From an uncultured Sphaerochaeta sp. (GTDB lineage Bacteria > Spirochaetota > Spirochaetia > Sphaerochaetales > Sphaerochaetaceae), in assembly GCF_963676285.1 (NCBI RefSeq), contig NZ_OY781063.1, positions 1,984,001-2,048,000 on the forward strand: a stretch of 64,000 nt of DNA, given 5' to 3'. This document shows positions 33,778-42,819 of the stretch, in pieces. Numbering within the stretch: position 1 is the first letter of the stretch; each line of letters begins with the position of its first letter. A model generated the notes under the pieces. That model was not told the origin of the DNA. It worked only from the letters and a program-made list of their open reading frames with translations, and ran no database searches. The translations under genes were made by a program, and so were the position numbers.

Positions 33778-34601
33778 AAGTATTTATTTCCACAGACATG
33801 GAAGGTATTGAAGGAATCTCTTCTTGGAATGAGATGACCACCAAGGAAGCTTGGTGTGCTTCCCTGCTTAAACAGGAGTTGACGTATGTTATTGATACAT
33901 TGCTCCAAGGTACGGAAATAGAGGAAATTTGTATTTGTGACTCCCATAGCCGTGGGGAGAATTTGGTCTATGGTTCCTTCGGTGACGAGCGCATCACCCA
34001 TATAAAGGGATACCCGCGTCATTCCTATATGATGGAGGGTCTTGATGAGAGCTTTGATGCCGTATTCCTCATTGGCTACCATGCAAGCATCGGAACAGAG
34101 AAGGGTGGGATGGACCACTCCTACTCCTCTTCCTGCATTTATGAGATCAGGCTGAATGGCACTGTGGTTGGGGAAACCGAGATCAATACATATTATGCAG
34201 GGCTTTACGGTGTACCTGTGGCCTTGGTCAGTGGTGATGATGTTCTTGAAGCACAATTGAAAGGGTTTCTCTCGATTCCCTTCGTACGGACCAAGGAAGG
34301 ACTCGGTCGCTATACAGCTAAAATGTATAGCCCTGAGCTGGTGAAGCGAACCTTTGAAGAACAAGTTAAGGCCTTCCTGCAACGTCCATTGGACAGTTTT
34401 GAAGTGAAACGGTTTGATGGTCCGGTTGAACTTGAAGTGGATTTGGCTACTAGCGTCATTGCTGATGCAGTTGCAGTAGTGCCTGGCCTCGAGAGAGTCG
34501 GTGGGCGGACCGTACGGTACACATCAGAACAGTATGATGATGTGTTCCATATGATTCTCACTATAGCCATGCTTGGTGGCAAATTTGCTCAGTTTACCTG
34601 A
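33774..34601 (+). CDS. M55 family metallopeptidase (D-aminopeptidase, DppA-like)
   Basis: A 275-residue zinc peptidase of the M55/DppA family, which in Bacillus hydrolyses D-Ala-D-Ala and related D-amino-acid peptides. Metal and active-site elements are STDMEGIEGIS at the N-terminus (Asp8, Glu10), CDSHSRGENLVY, FLIGYHAS and GGMDHSYSS. The length matches the family. It overlaps the regulator gene (ATGA) and is followed by dipeptide transporter genes, as in Bacillus dpp operons. It probably acts in the cytoplasm on imported D-peptides. Confidence 0.9.
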   Translation: MKVFISTDMEGIEGISSWNEMTTKEAWCASLLKQELTYVIDTLLQGTEIEEICICDSHSRGENLVYGSFGDERITHIKGYPRHSYMMEGLDESFDAVFLIGYHASIGTEKGGMDHSYSSSCIYEIRLNGTVVGETEINTYYAGLYGVPVALVSGDDVLEAQLKGFLSIPFVRTKEGLGRYTAKMYSPELVKRTFEEQVKAFLQRPLDSFEVKRFDGPVELEVDLATSVIADAVAVVPGLERVGGRTVRYTSEQYDDVFHMILTIAMLGGKFAQFT

Positions 34602-34628
34602 TGAGAAATCCTAGGAGTTGGAGTCTGT

Positions 34629-35606
34629 ATGGGTAAGTATATTATTCGACGATTGATTATGATGATCCCCGTATTGCTTGGGGTAACCTTCATCGTATTC
34701 TTCATCATGTCCCTCACCCCCGGTGATCCTGCTGCCATCATCCTTGGAGACCAGGCAAGTGCCGAGGCGTTGGAGATGAAACGGGTTGAGTTGGGATTGG
34801 ACAAACCCTTGTTGGTGCGCTATGCGACCTATATGGGGAATCTGTTTCAGGGGGATCTGGGGTTGAGTTACCGAAACCAGATATCGGTAGCCTCCCAGGT
34901 ATGGGACAAGTTTCCCAATACTGCCATCTTGGCAATATCCGGCATCTTGGTTGCGCTGATAATAGGAATTCCCATCGGAATCCTCTCAGCTAAGAAGCAG
35001 TATACGGTCATGGATAATACCTCAATGGTATTCTCCTTGGTAGGGGTTTCCATGCCTAACTTCTGGCTAGGTCTACTGCTCTCCCTTCTCTTTGCACTGA
35101 AACTGGGCTGGCTGCCCTCTCAAGGCATGGGGAGAGGATTCATTGGTCTGTTAAGGTCATTGGTGCTTCCTGCATTGACCCTCGGTACCGGGGCTGCAGC
35201 AACGGTGGTCCGGATGACCCGTTCTTCTATGTTGGAGGTAATCCGGCAGGATTACATCTCGACGGCTCGTGCAAAGGGTATTACGGAAAAACAAATAACC
35301 AAGAAGCATATGTTGAAAAATGCCTTGATCCCGATTGTAACTGCTGTAGGATTGCAGTTCGGTCTATTACTGGGTGGGGCGATGCTCACAGAAACCATCT
35401 TTTCTTGGCCTGGACTGGGGAGGCTTATGGTTGATTCCATTACCAGTAAGGATATCCCCATGGTACTGGGCTCGGTTATCTTCATGGCTGTCATGTTCTC
35501 GTTTGTCAATCTCTTGGTCGATATTCTCTATGCGTTCCTTGATCCGAGGATCAAGAGCCAGTATTCCAAGAAGGTTGTCAAAAGAAGGAGAGGGGTGGTG
35601 GTATGA
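34629..35606 (+). CDS. Peptide ABC transporter permease (DppB/OppB type)
   Basis: A 325-residue inner-membrane permease with six helices. The N-terminal signature FFIMSLTPGDPA, the cytoplasmic coupling motif (EVIRQDYISTARAKGI) and the terminal LVDILYAFLDPRIK are typical of the DppB family. GGAG is five bases before the ATG. It overlaps the next permease by four bases and forms the channel with it. Confidence 0.92.
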   Translation: MGKYIIRRLIMMIPVLLGVTFIVFFIMSLTPGDPAAIILGDQASAEALEMKRVELGLDKPLLVRYATYMGNLFQGDLGLSYRNQISVASQVWDKFPNTAILAISGILVALIIGIPIGILSAKKQYTVMDNTSMVFSLVGVSMPNFWLGLLLSLLFALKLGWLPSQGMGRGFIGLLRSLVLPALTLGTGAAATVVRMTRSSMLEVIRQDYISTARAKGITEKQITKKHMLKNALIPIVTAVGLQFGLLLGGAMLTETIFSWPGLGRLMVDSITSKDIPMVLGSVIFMAVMFSFVNLLVDILYAFLDPRIKSQYSKKVVKRRRGVVV

Positions 35607-36493
35607 AACAACCGTTGGTAAAGAAACAGCGAACACTTGCAGCAGAGACATGGAGACGGTTCAAGAAGAACCGACTGGCCTTGACCGGTATGATCGTCAT
35701 CCTGACGCTTGTGGTGATTGCACTCTCCACGATTGTGGTTGATTTGGTCACTGATAAGGCAATCTACAATGACTATGTGATTAAACAGAATCTACGTATG
35801 CGTCTGCAAGGACCAAGCAGGGAGCACATATTTGGTTTGGACGAATTTGGGCGTGATATATTCATGCGAATGGTATGGGCAGTTCGTTACTCGCTCTTCA
35901 TGGGAACGATTGCCATAGCGCTCTCTACTATTCTGGGAGGTTTGCTGGGTGCGGTGGCCGGTTATTATGGAAAGATATCCGATAACATCATCATGCGTTT
36001 CATGGATGTGTTGCTGGCTATTCCCTCCATGCTCCTAGCTACTGCGATTGTAGCAGCACTGGGCACAAGCCTGACCAATGTGCTTATAGCAATTGCAATC
36101 AGCTATGTCCCCACCTATGCCAGAACAGTACGGGCTTCGGTATTGACCATCAAGGACCAGGAGTTCATTGAGGCGGCACGGGCAATGGGAGCCAGCGATG
36201 TACGAATTATCTTCAAGTACATCCTTCCTAATTCAATGGCCCCCCTGATCGTCCAGGCCACTCTTGGCGTTGCCGGGGCAATCCTCTCCATAGCAGGGCT
36301 TTCTTTCTTGGGATTGGGTATCCAGCCTCCGACTCCCGAGTGGGGGTCGATGCTTTCCTCGGCCAGGGCGTATATCCGTGAAGGTTGGCATATCACAGTC
36401 ATCCCAGGGCTGGGGATCATGATAACCATCCTGTCCTTGAATGTTATGGGTGATGGACTGAGGGATGCCTTGGATCCTCGGCTGAAAAATTAG
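35603..36493 (+). CDS. Peptide ABC transporter permease (DppC/OppC type)
   Basis: A 296-residue permease. It has the N-terminal OppC-N helix (ALTGMIVILTLVVIAL), the sequence LGLDEFGRDIFMRMVWAVRYSL and the EAA-like coupling loop EFIEAARAMGASDVRII, ending ALDPRLKN. It starts within the stop of the first permease (ATGA). It pairs with the DppB-type subunit in one transporter. Confidence 0.92.
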   Translation: MKQPLVKKQRTLAAETWRRFKKNRLALTGMIVILTLVVIALSTIVVDLVTDKAIYNDYVIKQNLRMRLQGPSREHIFGLDEFGRDIFMRMVWAVRYSLFMGTIAIALSTILGGLLGAVAGYYGKISDNIIMRFMDVLLAIPSMLLATAIVAALGTSLTNVLIAIAISYVPTYARTVRASVLTIKDQEFIEAARAMGASDVRIIFKYILPNSMAPLIVQATLGVAGAILSIAGLSFLGLGIQPPTPEWGSMLSSARAYIREGWHITVIPGLGIMITILSLNVMGDGLRDALDPRLKN

Positions 36494-36501
36494 GAGACAT
36501 C

Positions 36502-37491
36502 ATGCAGAATCCAGATGATATATTATCCATCGAAAACCTCACCATTCATTACGAGACTGATGAAGGGAGTGTGCATGCACTCAATGAGGTTTCCCTTGCA
36601 ATGAAGAGAGGGGAAACCCTCGGCTTGGTGGGAGAGACTGGAGCTGGAAAGACAACCCTTGCCAGGGGGATTCTTCGACTGGTTCCTTCCCCTCCTGGGG
36701 TGATCAAGCAGGGGAGCGTGTTTTTTGAAGGGCAGGATTTGCTCTCCCTGAACGAGAGCAAGATGCGCTCAATCCGTGGCAGTCGGATTTCCATGATTTT
36801 CCAGGATCCCATGACCAGTCTCAATCCAGTCATGACTGTCGGTGAGCAGATACAGGAAGTTGTTGAGGTTCATAACCGGGATCTTAAACGGGAGGAGATT
36901 GTTCGGCAAGCTGATGCAATGTTGGAGATGGTTGGGATTCCCTCAGAGCGAAGTCATGAGTTTCCCCACCAGTTCTCCGGGGGTATGAAGCAACGGGTTA
37001 TTATCGCCATCGCACTTGCTTGTAATCCTGTACTGTTGATTGCTGATGAACCAACTACCGCTCTTGATGTGACCATCCAGGCACAAGTATTGGATATGAT
37101 CACAGCCTTGAAGAAGAGGCTCAATACTGCGATGTTGCTTATAACCCATGACCTGGGAGTTGTTGCTCAGAATTGTGACCGGGTTGCCATCATGTATGCC
37201 GGACAAATCATTGAGCTGGGAAATCTCGATGATATTTTCAAACAGCCAACACATCCCTATACGAAAGGGTTGCTTGGCTCAATCCCTTCCCTCACAAAGG
37301 ATGTAAAACGCCTGAGTCCCATAAAGGGCCTGATGCCCGATCCAACTGATCTGCCTCCTGGTTGCAAGTTTGCTCCCCGTTGCAGATTCGTTACTGAAGC
37401 CTGTGAGCGAGCAATGCCTGACGCCACACATCTGAGCGAAACTCATCAGGTCCGTTGCATTCTGGCCGAAGCGGAGGTGAGAAATGGCTGA
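36502..37491 (+). CDS. Peptide ABC transporter ATP-binding protein (DppD/OppD type)
   Basis: A 329-residue ATPase: Walker [11 protein letters not shown]-loop [14 protein letters not shown], signature FSGGMKQRV, Walker [12 protein letters not shown], switch LITHDLG. The C-terminal oligopeptide-transporter extension has the cysteine cluster [17 protein letters not shown], which holds a 4Fe-4S cluster in related DppD proteins. AGGAG precedes the ATG by five bases. It overlaps the next ATPase gene by eight bases. Confidence 0.93.
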   Translation: MQNPDDILSIENLTIHYETDEGSVHALNEVSLAMKRGETLGLVGETGAGKTTLARGILRLVPSPPGVIKQGSVFFEGQDLLSLNESKMRSIRGSRISMIFQDPMTSLNPVMTVGEQIQEVVEVHNRDLKREEIVRQADAMLEMVGIPSERSHEFPHQFSGGMKQRVIIAIALACNPVLLIADEPTTALDVTIQAQVLDMITALKKRLNTAMLLITHDLGVVAQNCDRVAIMYAGQIIELGNLDDIFKQPTHPYTKGLLGSIPSLTKDVKRLSPIKGLMPDPTDLPPGCKFAPRCRFVTEACERAMPDATHLSETHQVRCILAEAEVRNG

Positions 37492-38437
37492 TGTCTTGTT
37501 GCGTGTTGAACATCTGAAAAAGTATTTTGATACCCCAGGCGGCACCTTGCATGCAGTGGATGATATCTCCTTCGATCTGAAGAGAGGGGAAACCCTTGGT
37601 GTAGTTGGTGAATCTGGCTGTGGGAAGTCAACCTTGGGGAGGACAATTCTACGCTTGTATGAACCCACCGAGGGAAATGTCTATTTTGAGAATCAGGAGA
37701 TTACCTCACTCAGCAACAAAAGTATGAAAGCGCTGAGACGTGATATGCAGATTATTTTCCAAGATCCATTTGCGTCCCTGAACCCAAGAATGACAGTCAG
37801 TGAAATGATTGCTGAGAGCCTGCTGATCCAAAAGATCTTTACCCGCAAGCAGGGTCCACAGTTGCGAGCACGGGTTACTGAGTTGATGGATTTGGTGGGG
37901 CTCTCCACAAAACTGATAAACAGCTACCCGCATGAACTGGACGGGGGACGAAGGCAACGTATCGGTATAGCCCGGGTTTTGGCCTTGGACCCGAAGTTTG
38001 TTGTGTGTGATGAGCCGGTCTCTGCTCTTGATGTATCGATTCAGGCTCAGATCCTGAACTTGATGCAGGACCTGCAGGATGAGTTTGGATTGACCTATCT
38101 CTTCATCACCCATGACCTTTCAGTCGTGAAGCATCTCTCGAATGACATCATTGTCATGTATTTGGGGCAGATGGTGGAGAAAGCCCCTGCAAAAGGGCTC
38201 TTCTCCCATCCTATGCATCCATACACCAAGGCGTTGCTTTCTGCCATTCCTGTTCCTGATCCTGATTATGCCGTGGATAGGGTGTTGCTCAAGGGAGAGT
38301 TGGCCAGTCCCATTGATCCAGTGCCAGGTTGTCGGTTTGCAAAGCGATGTCCGTTTGTAACTGAGGCCTGCACCAAGGCAGATATCCCGCTCAGGGAGAT
38401 AACCCCAGGACATTTTGCGGCTTGTATATTGGTTTGA
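37484..38437 (+). CDS. Peptide ABC transporter ATP-binding protein (DppF/OppF type)
   Basis: A 317-residue ATPase: Walker [11 protein letters not shown]-loop [14 protein letters not shown], Walker [13 protein letters not shown], switch FITHDLS, and the C-terminal cysteine cluster [17 protein letters not shown]. The ABC signature reads LDGGRRQRI in place of LSGGQ, a variant that recurs in this DppF subgroup. With the DppD-type protein it makes a heterodimeric motor. GGAGG precedes the ATG. Confidence 0.93.
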   Translation: MADVLLRVEHLKKYFDTPGGTLHAVDDISFDLKRGETLGVVGESGCGKSTLGRTILRLYEPTEGNVYFENQEITSLSNKSMKALRRDMQIIFQDPFASLNPRMTVSEMIAESLLIQKIFTRKQGPQLRARVTELMDLVGLSTKLINSYPHELDGGRRQRIGIARVLALDPKFVVCDEPVSALDVSIQAQILNLMQDLQDEFGLTYLFITHDLSVVKHLSNDIIVMYLGQMVEKAPAKGLFSHPMHPYTKALLSAIPVPDPDYAVDRVLLKGELASPIDPVPGCRFAKRCPFVTEACTKADIPLREITPGHFAACILV

Positions 38438-38490
38438 GATTGGGGTGCCCCTGTATGGGGGCAACTATAGAGACAAATAGGAGAAAGAAC

Positions 38491-40023
38491 ATGAAAAAAA
38501 TCCTGACAGTGCTAGTGGTTTTATTGAGCAGTATTGCGCTGTTCGCCGGAGGGTCTTCAGAACGCGGTGACAGTGCAGAAGGAGGTGGCTACAAAGATAC
38601 CATCACCATCGGACAAGGTGCGGATGTAACCTCTTTCGATCCACACATCGGAAAAGAGACTCCTGCCGTTGCGGTTACCAACCATATCTTTGATACCTTG
38701 GTGGATACTGACCCTGTTACCGGTGAAGTGGTTCCCCAGATTGCAGAGAAATGGGAAGTTGTTTCCCCCGTTGAATACCGTTTCTTCATCCGCAAGGGAC
38801 TGAAGTTCCACAACGGTGAAGATTTGACAGCTGATGATGTCAAATTCTCTCTTGACCGGGCCATCGCCAGTGGTTCAGTCTCCTACATCGTTGATTTCAT
38901 CAAGGAAGTAAAGATTGAAGATGATTATACGGTACTGGTGACCACAAAAGCCCCTTATGGCCCGACCTTGCGTAACCTTGCTGTTCCCTTCGCAGGTATC
39001 GTCCCCAAAGACTATGTAACTGCAAATCCAGATGGATTGAAGACCAGTCCAATTGGAAGTGGACCGTATAAGTTCGTCTCTTGGGCTCAGAATGACAATG
39101 CCAAATTGGAGGCATATGCTGACTACTACAAGGGTGAACCCGAAACTAAGTATTTGGTCTTCAAGATCATCCCTGAAGCATCCCAGAGAACTATTGCCCT
39201 CGAGACCGGTGAGCTTGACATCTCCTATGATATCCTCGTATCAGATCTCAAGAGGATTGAGCAGAACAAGGACCTGGTGCTTCTTGAAGCCCCATCGCTG
39301 ACTTGTTTCTATATCTCGTTCAATATGCGCAAGGCTCCATTTGACAACCAGAAGGTGAGACAGGCTATCAACATGGCCATTGACCGTCAGCTCCTGGTTG
39401 ATACGGTAAACAGTGGTACTGGTGCAGCAGCTGACGAGATCATTGCCCCTGCAGTATTCGGATACTATTCCACTGGGGTTTGGGACTACAATCCTGAAAA
39501 AGCAAAACAGTTGCTCGCTGAAGCTGGCTACCCCAATGGGTTCGAGTGTTCTCTGTGGGTAAACAACAACCAGAGCCGTGTTGAGATGTGCCAGGCAATT
39601 CAGGAAATGCTCAGAGAAATCGGTATCACCGTAAAGGTTGAGGTCATGGAGTTCGGTACCTTCATCAGCCGTTCAACAGCCGGTGAGCATGACATGGGCT
39701 ACTTCGGTTGGGTTACCTCCACCAAGGATGCGGATTATACCTATTATTCCCTCGAGCATAGCTCCCAGCAGGGCGCTCCTGGAAACCGCTCATTCATCGC
39801 TGATCCTGAAGTTGACCGTCTTGTTGAGCTTGGCAGAACCAGTGCTGATATGGATGTACGCCTTGACGCATACAAGAATCTGGCCCTTGAGCTGAAAGAG
39901 ATTGCAAACAATGCTCCGATCATCTACACCGCCATCACCGCAGGTACAAACAATGCAGTGGAAGGCTTTGTACTTGATCCAATCGGCTATCACAAGCTGG
40001 AAGGTGTGAAGGTAGCGAAGTAA
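38491..40023 (+). CDS. Peptide ABC transporter substrate-binding protein (family 5)
   Basis: A 510-residue periplasmic binding protein of the DppA/OppA class. The signal peptide MKKILTVLVVLLSSIALFA is followed by GGSSERGDS with no cysteine, so it should be cut by signal peptidase I and be soluble. Family segments include GADVTSFDPHIG, GLKFHNGEDLTADDVKFSLDRA, TSPIGSGPYKF and QAINMAIDRQLLV. AGGAG lies seven bases before the ATG at 38491. It is the last transporter gene of the operon and is followed by a hairpin. Confidence 0.92.
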   Translation: MKKILTVLVVLLSSIALFAGGSSERGDSAEGGGYKDTITIGQGADVTSFDPHIGKETPAVAVTNHIFDTLVDTDPVTGEVVPQIAEKWEVVSPVEYRFFIRKGLKFHNGEDLTADDVKFSLDRAIASGSVSYIVDFIKEVKIEDDYTVLVTTKAPYGPTLRNLAVPFAGIVPKDYVTANPDGLKTSPIGSGPYKFVSWAQNDNAKLEAYADYYKGEPETKYLVFKIIPEASQRTIALETGELDISYDILVSDLKRIEQNKDLVLLEAPSLTCFYISFNMRKAPFDNQKVRQAINMAIDRQLLVDTVNSGTGAAADEIIAPAVFGYYSTGVWDYNPEKAKQLLAEAGYPNGFECSLWVNNNQSRVEMCQAIQEMLREIGITVKVEVMEFGTFISRSTAGEHDMGYFGWVTSTKDADYTYYSLEHSSQQGAPGNRSFIADPEVDRLVELGRTSADMDVRLDAYKNLALELKEIANNAPIIYTAITAGTNNAVEGFVLDPIGYHKLEGVKVAK

Positions 40024-40038
40024 TTGCTGCCAGCGCAC

Positions 40039-40076
40039 AGGGGTGGGGTCCGCCAAGATTTGGTGGACCATCCCCT
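40039..40076 (+). terminator. Hairpin after peptide-binding protein gene
   Basis: A stem with arms starting AGGGG and ending CCCCT, with inner pairs GGTCC/GGACC and CCAA/TTGG around a three-base loop and a small internal mismatch, lies 15 bases past the stop codon. No U-run follows, so it may stabilise the upstream message or act as a partial terminator rather than a full stop. Confidence 0.5.
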
Positions 40077-40124
40077 CTCCGATCTGTGATGCATCATTGA
40101 GGTAATTGTTTATAGAGGTCGTAC

Positions 40125-41204
40125 ATGATGAAAAAAGAAGACCTCATCCGAAGTATCATGCGCATCAGTGATGCGAATGGTATCAGCGGATTTGAGGACG
40201 ATGTGCTTGCTGTCATCAAGGATGAGGGTAGTTCACTTGGAACATTCAAGGAAGATAGGTTACGAAATCTGTATCTCTATCGTTCTGAAAACAAAGAAGG
40301 GCTGCCTTTGGTGCAGTTGAATGCCCACACTGATGAGGTAGGGTTTATGGTGAAAGCCATACGTCCCGATGGGATGTTGGAATTCATTCCCATTGGGGGG
40401 TGGATCCCTACCAATGTTCCTGCCCATATGGTTCGCATCCTTAACAAGGATGGGGAGTATGTGCTTGCAGTCGTTGCAAGCAAGCCCCCCCACTTTATGA
40501 GTGAAGCTGAGCGCAATGCTCCACTGGATCTTTCCAAGATGGTCTTGGATGTTGGGGCAAGAAGCAGTGAGGAAGTGGTAAAGGAATATCGTATCGGCAT
40601 AGCGGCTCCCGTAATACCTGATGTGACTTGCACTTATGATGCAAATCATGATTTGCTCATAGGCAAAGCCTTTGACTGCCGTATTGGGTGTGCGAGTGTA
40701 CTTGCGACGATGAAAGCACTGCAGGGCATGACCCTGCCTGTCAACCTGGTTGGGGATTTCTCGAGCCAGGAGGAAGTCGGTACCCGTGGCAGTATTGTAA
40801 GCACTGAGCAAATTGGTGCTGATCTTGCCATCGTGTTTGAGGGATGCCCGGCTGATGATACGGTAGTCCCTGAATATCAAGCACAAACGTGCCTGAAGAA
40901 AGGTCCAATGCTGCGACACATCGATGCAAGGATGATCACCAACCCCCGGTATCAACGGTATGCACTTGATCTTGCCGAAGAGCTTGGTATTCCTGTTCAG
41001 GAAGCAGTTCGTGGCGCTGGGGCAACCAATGGGGCACCAATTCATCTTTCTAACGGGGGAGTCCCTGCGATTGTAATCGGGGTACCGGTTAGGTATGCCC
41101 ATACTCACTATGGAATTAGTTCTGTATTCGATGTGGAAGCGGCCGTTGCTTTGGCTAGTGAGTTGTTGCAACGTCTCGATGAAAAGGTTATCAGGTCGTT
41201 CTGA
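40125..41204 (+). CDS. M42 family metallopeptidase (glutamyl/deblocking aminopeptidase-like)
   Basis: A 359-residue cytoplasmic aminopeptidase. Dinuclear metal ligands can be placed in NAHTDEVGF, the Asp of FDCRIGC, SSQEEVGTRG (catalytic Glu pair), FEGCPADD and the final His of YAHTHYGISS. Members form tetrahedral dodecamers that trim peptides from the N-terminus. Placed after the peptide transporter, it likely finishes breakdown of imported peptides. GAGG is six bases before the first ATG. Its stop overlaps the next gene as TGATG. Confidence 0.9.
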   Translation: MMKKEDLIRSIMRISDANGISGFEDDVLAVIKDEGSSLGTFKEDRLRNLYLYRSENKEGLPLVQLNAHTDEVGFMVKAIRPDGMLEFIPIGGWIPTNVPAHMVRILNKDGEYVLAVVASKPPHFMSEAERNAPLDLSKMVLDVGARSSEEVVKEYRIGIAAPVIPDVTCTYDANHDLLIGKAFDCRIGCASVLATMKALQGMTLPVNLVGDFSSQEEVGTRGSIVSTEQIGADLAIVFEGCPADDTVVPEYQAQTCLKKGPMLRHIDARMITNPRYQRYALDLAEELGIPVQEAVRGAGATNGAPIHLSNGGVPAIVIGVPVRYAHTHYGISSVFDVEAAVALASELLQRLDEKVIRSF

Positions 41205-42265
41205 TGATTATGCCTCATCTTGGATCCATGTTCCCACTGGAATCTCCTTCCCCCCGGGGGAATGGGTTTCTAAAAAACATCGGATCTGATTTGCACTATT
41301 TCATGTCTGGCCGGTGTGCCCTGTATGCATGCCTGCTGGATGCGAAGTCGAAGAATGAAAACAACATTGCGTATGTCCCTGCCTATACTTGTGAAACTGT
41401 GCTTGCTAGCTATGAAAAGGCAGGGTATACGCTTCGTTTTTATGATGTAGATGCCAAGGAGTTAACACCCCTCTTCAAGAAAGAAGACCTAGCGGGGGTA
41501 ACGGTCTTGAATCTTTGTGGCTATTATGGGTTCAGTCGCTATGATGAGCAGTTCCTGAAGCTGTGTAAAGATCAGGGAATAATTATCATCCAGGATACAA
41601 CCCATAGCATATTCTCCCGAGACGGTCATTCTCCCTTTGCCGATTACTGGGCAGGTAGCCTCCGTAAATGGATGGGTGTTGCCTGTGGCGGGGTTGGGAT
41701 CAAGAAAGAGGGTGTGTTTTTTATCAAGAGCAAGGTACCGGACGAAAAACATCTTGAAGGCCGCTACCTGGCGATGGAGCATCGAAAGCAGGCAATTGAG
41801 AGTGATGATGCTCCCTACGATGCCTTGGCCGGTGAGGTATTCTGGGAAACAGAAATGAGACTGAGGGAAATGTTTGATGTATATGGAAGTGATTCACTCT
41901 CTAAGAGAATCATCGAAAGCTTGGATATTGATGCCCTCCTAAAGCGACGAAGAGATAATTATGAGACAGTAATTACACATTACAGGCCATCATCTCAGTG
42001 TCAGGCAATCTTTCCTAATCTTGATGAAAAAACCTGCCCCAGTCATTTCAGCTGGTATAGCGAGGATAGGAATCGTGCCCAGCAGTTTCTGTTGGATCAT
42101 GGGATACGTAGTACAATCTATTGGCCAAAACCACCACAGCTGAGCAATGAAGAGAAGTTCCCACATGCAAATTGGATCTATGATTCAGTGGTAAGTGTCC
42201 AGATTGACCAACGCTATACGGTAGAGGATATGGAGTACCTCGGAAAAACGCTTTCCCGGATGTAA
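41204..42265 (+). CDS. DegT/DnrJ/EryC1-like PLP-dependent protein
   Basis: A 353-residue fold-type I PLP enzyme. The motif IIIQDTTHSIFS supplies the Asp that contacts the cofactor nitrogen, and AGSLRKWMGVACGGVGI contains the likely PLP lysine (SLRKW). FMSGRCALYACLLDAK corresponds to the family's N-terminal SGR/Gxx segment. Typical DegT proteins aminate nucleotide sugars, but no sugar-nucleotide genes are near, and it sits at the end of a peptide-use operon, overlapping the peptidase by one base. The substrate is unknown. ATG 41210 is an alternative start. Confidence 0.75.
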   Translation: MIMPHLGSMFPLESPSPRGNGFLKNIGSDLHYFMSGRCALYACLLDAKSKNENNIAYVPAYTCETVLASYEKAGYTLRFYDVDAKELTPLFKKEDLAGVTVLNLCGYYGFSRYDEQFLKLCKDQGIIIIQDTTHSIFSRDGHSPFADYWAGSLRKWMGVACGGVGIKKEGVFFIKSKVPDEKHLEGRYLAMEHRKQAIESDDAPYDALAGEVFWETEMRLREMFDVYGSDSLSKRIIESLDIDALLKRRRDNYETVITHYRPSSQCQAIFPNLDEKTCPSHFSWYSEDRNRAQQFLLDHGIRSTIYWPKPPQLSNEEKFPHANWIYDSVVSVQIDQRYTVEDMEYLGKTLSRM

Positions 42266-42310
42266 TGGACTCAACAGGTTTCATTATTTCGCATCGTTTT
42301 TATCCTTCAC

Positions 42311-42339
42311 TTTACAAACCTTCAGCAAGCTTCTATGCT
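42311..42339 (+). promoter_or_regulatory. Predicted promoter for the EIIA-antiporter operon
   Basis: TTTACA (42311-42316) and TATGCT (42334-42339) are separated by exactly 17 bases in the 98-base gap after the DegT-like gene. The start codon at 42364 follows 25 bases later. The match to the sigma-70 consensus is good, which supports a new transcription unit here. Confidence 0.55.
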
Positions 42340-42363
42340 TTTGAGTACGTAGGAGAGGTGTCA

Positions 42364-42810
42364 ATGCGTATACTCGATTATCTTACTGAATCTTCCATTT
42401 TGTTCCTCAAGGAAACCCATAAGAACCAGATACTCACAACCATGACAGGAAAAGCGGCTGATAGCGGGTATATCCCCAGTGGGGAAGCTTTTACTACAGC
42501 TATCCTTGCGCGTGAAGCCATCATGAGCACGGGTATCGGTCTTCAGGTTGCCATTCCTCATGCAAAGTTGGACGGCATTAAGGAGTTTTTCTTGCTTGCT
42601 GCAGTGTTGGAAAATGATGTCCCATGGGATTCCCTGGACAAGAAACCGGTACGTTTGGTTTTCATGATTGGCGGTCCTTCTGACCGGCAGTCCGATTATC
42701 TCATGATCCTTTCCAAGATCACCTTGGTGATCAAGAACCCCGAACGTAGGAAAGCCCTCATGGTTGCCAAGACTCCCCAGGCGGTGCTCGATGCATTTGC
42801 CGATTTGTAG
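42364..42810 (+). CDS. PTS EIIA domain protein (fructose/Ntr type), stand-alone
   Basis: A 148-residue single-domain EIIA of the mannitol/fructose/Ntr class. The phosphorylatable histidine is in GLQVAIPHAKLDGI (about residue 64), and the C-terminal half has VRLVFMIGGPS and ILSKITLVIKN. No EIIB or EIIC gene is nearby, so it is more likely a regulatory phosphoprotein than part of a sugar permease. The ATG at 42364 has GGAGAGG upstream. The next gene is a cation/proton antiporter nine bases on; Ntr-type EIIA proteins are known to regulate K+ transport in other bacteria, which fits. Confidence 0.85.
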   Translation: MRILDYLTESSILFLKETHKNQILTTMTGKAADSGYIPSGEAFTTAILAREAIMSTGIGLQVAIPHAKLDGIKEFFLLAAVLENDVPWDSLDKKPVRLVFMIGGPSDRQSDYLMILSKITLVIKNPERRKALMVAKTPQAVLDAFADL

Positions 42811-42819
42811 GATTGCATA

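Noticed and set aside
33567..34382. 271-codon open frame on the minus strand
   Set aside because: It lies antisense across the RpiR and M55 peptidase genes, both well supported, and has no family features.
40260..41171. 303-codon open frame on the minus strand
   Set aside because: It is antisense to the M42 peptidase gene, whose metal-binding motifs are intact. The translated product has no recognisable domain and no ribosome-binding site.
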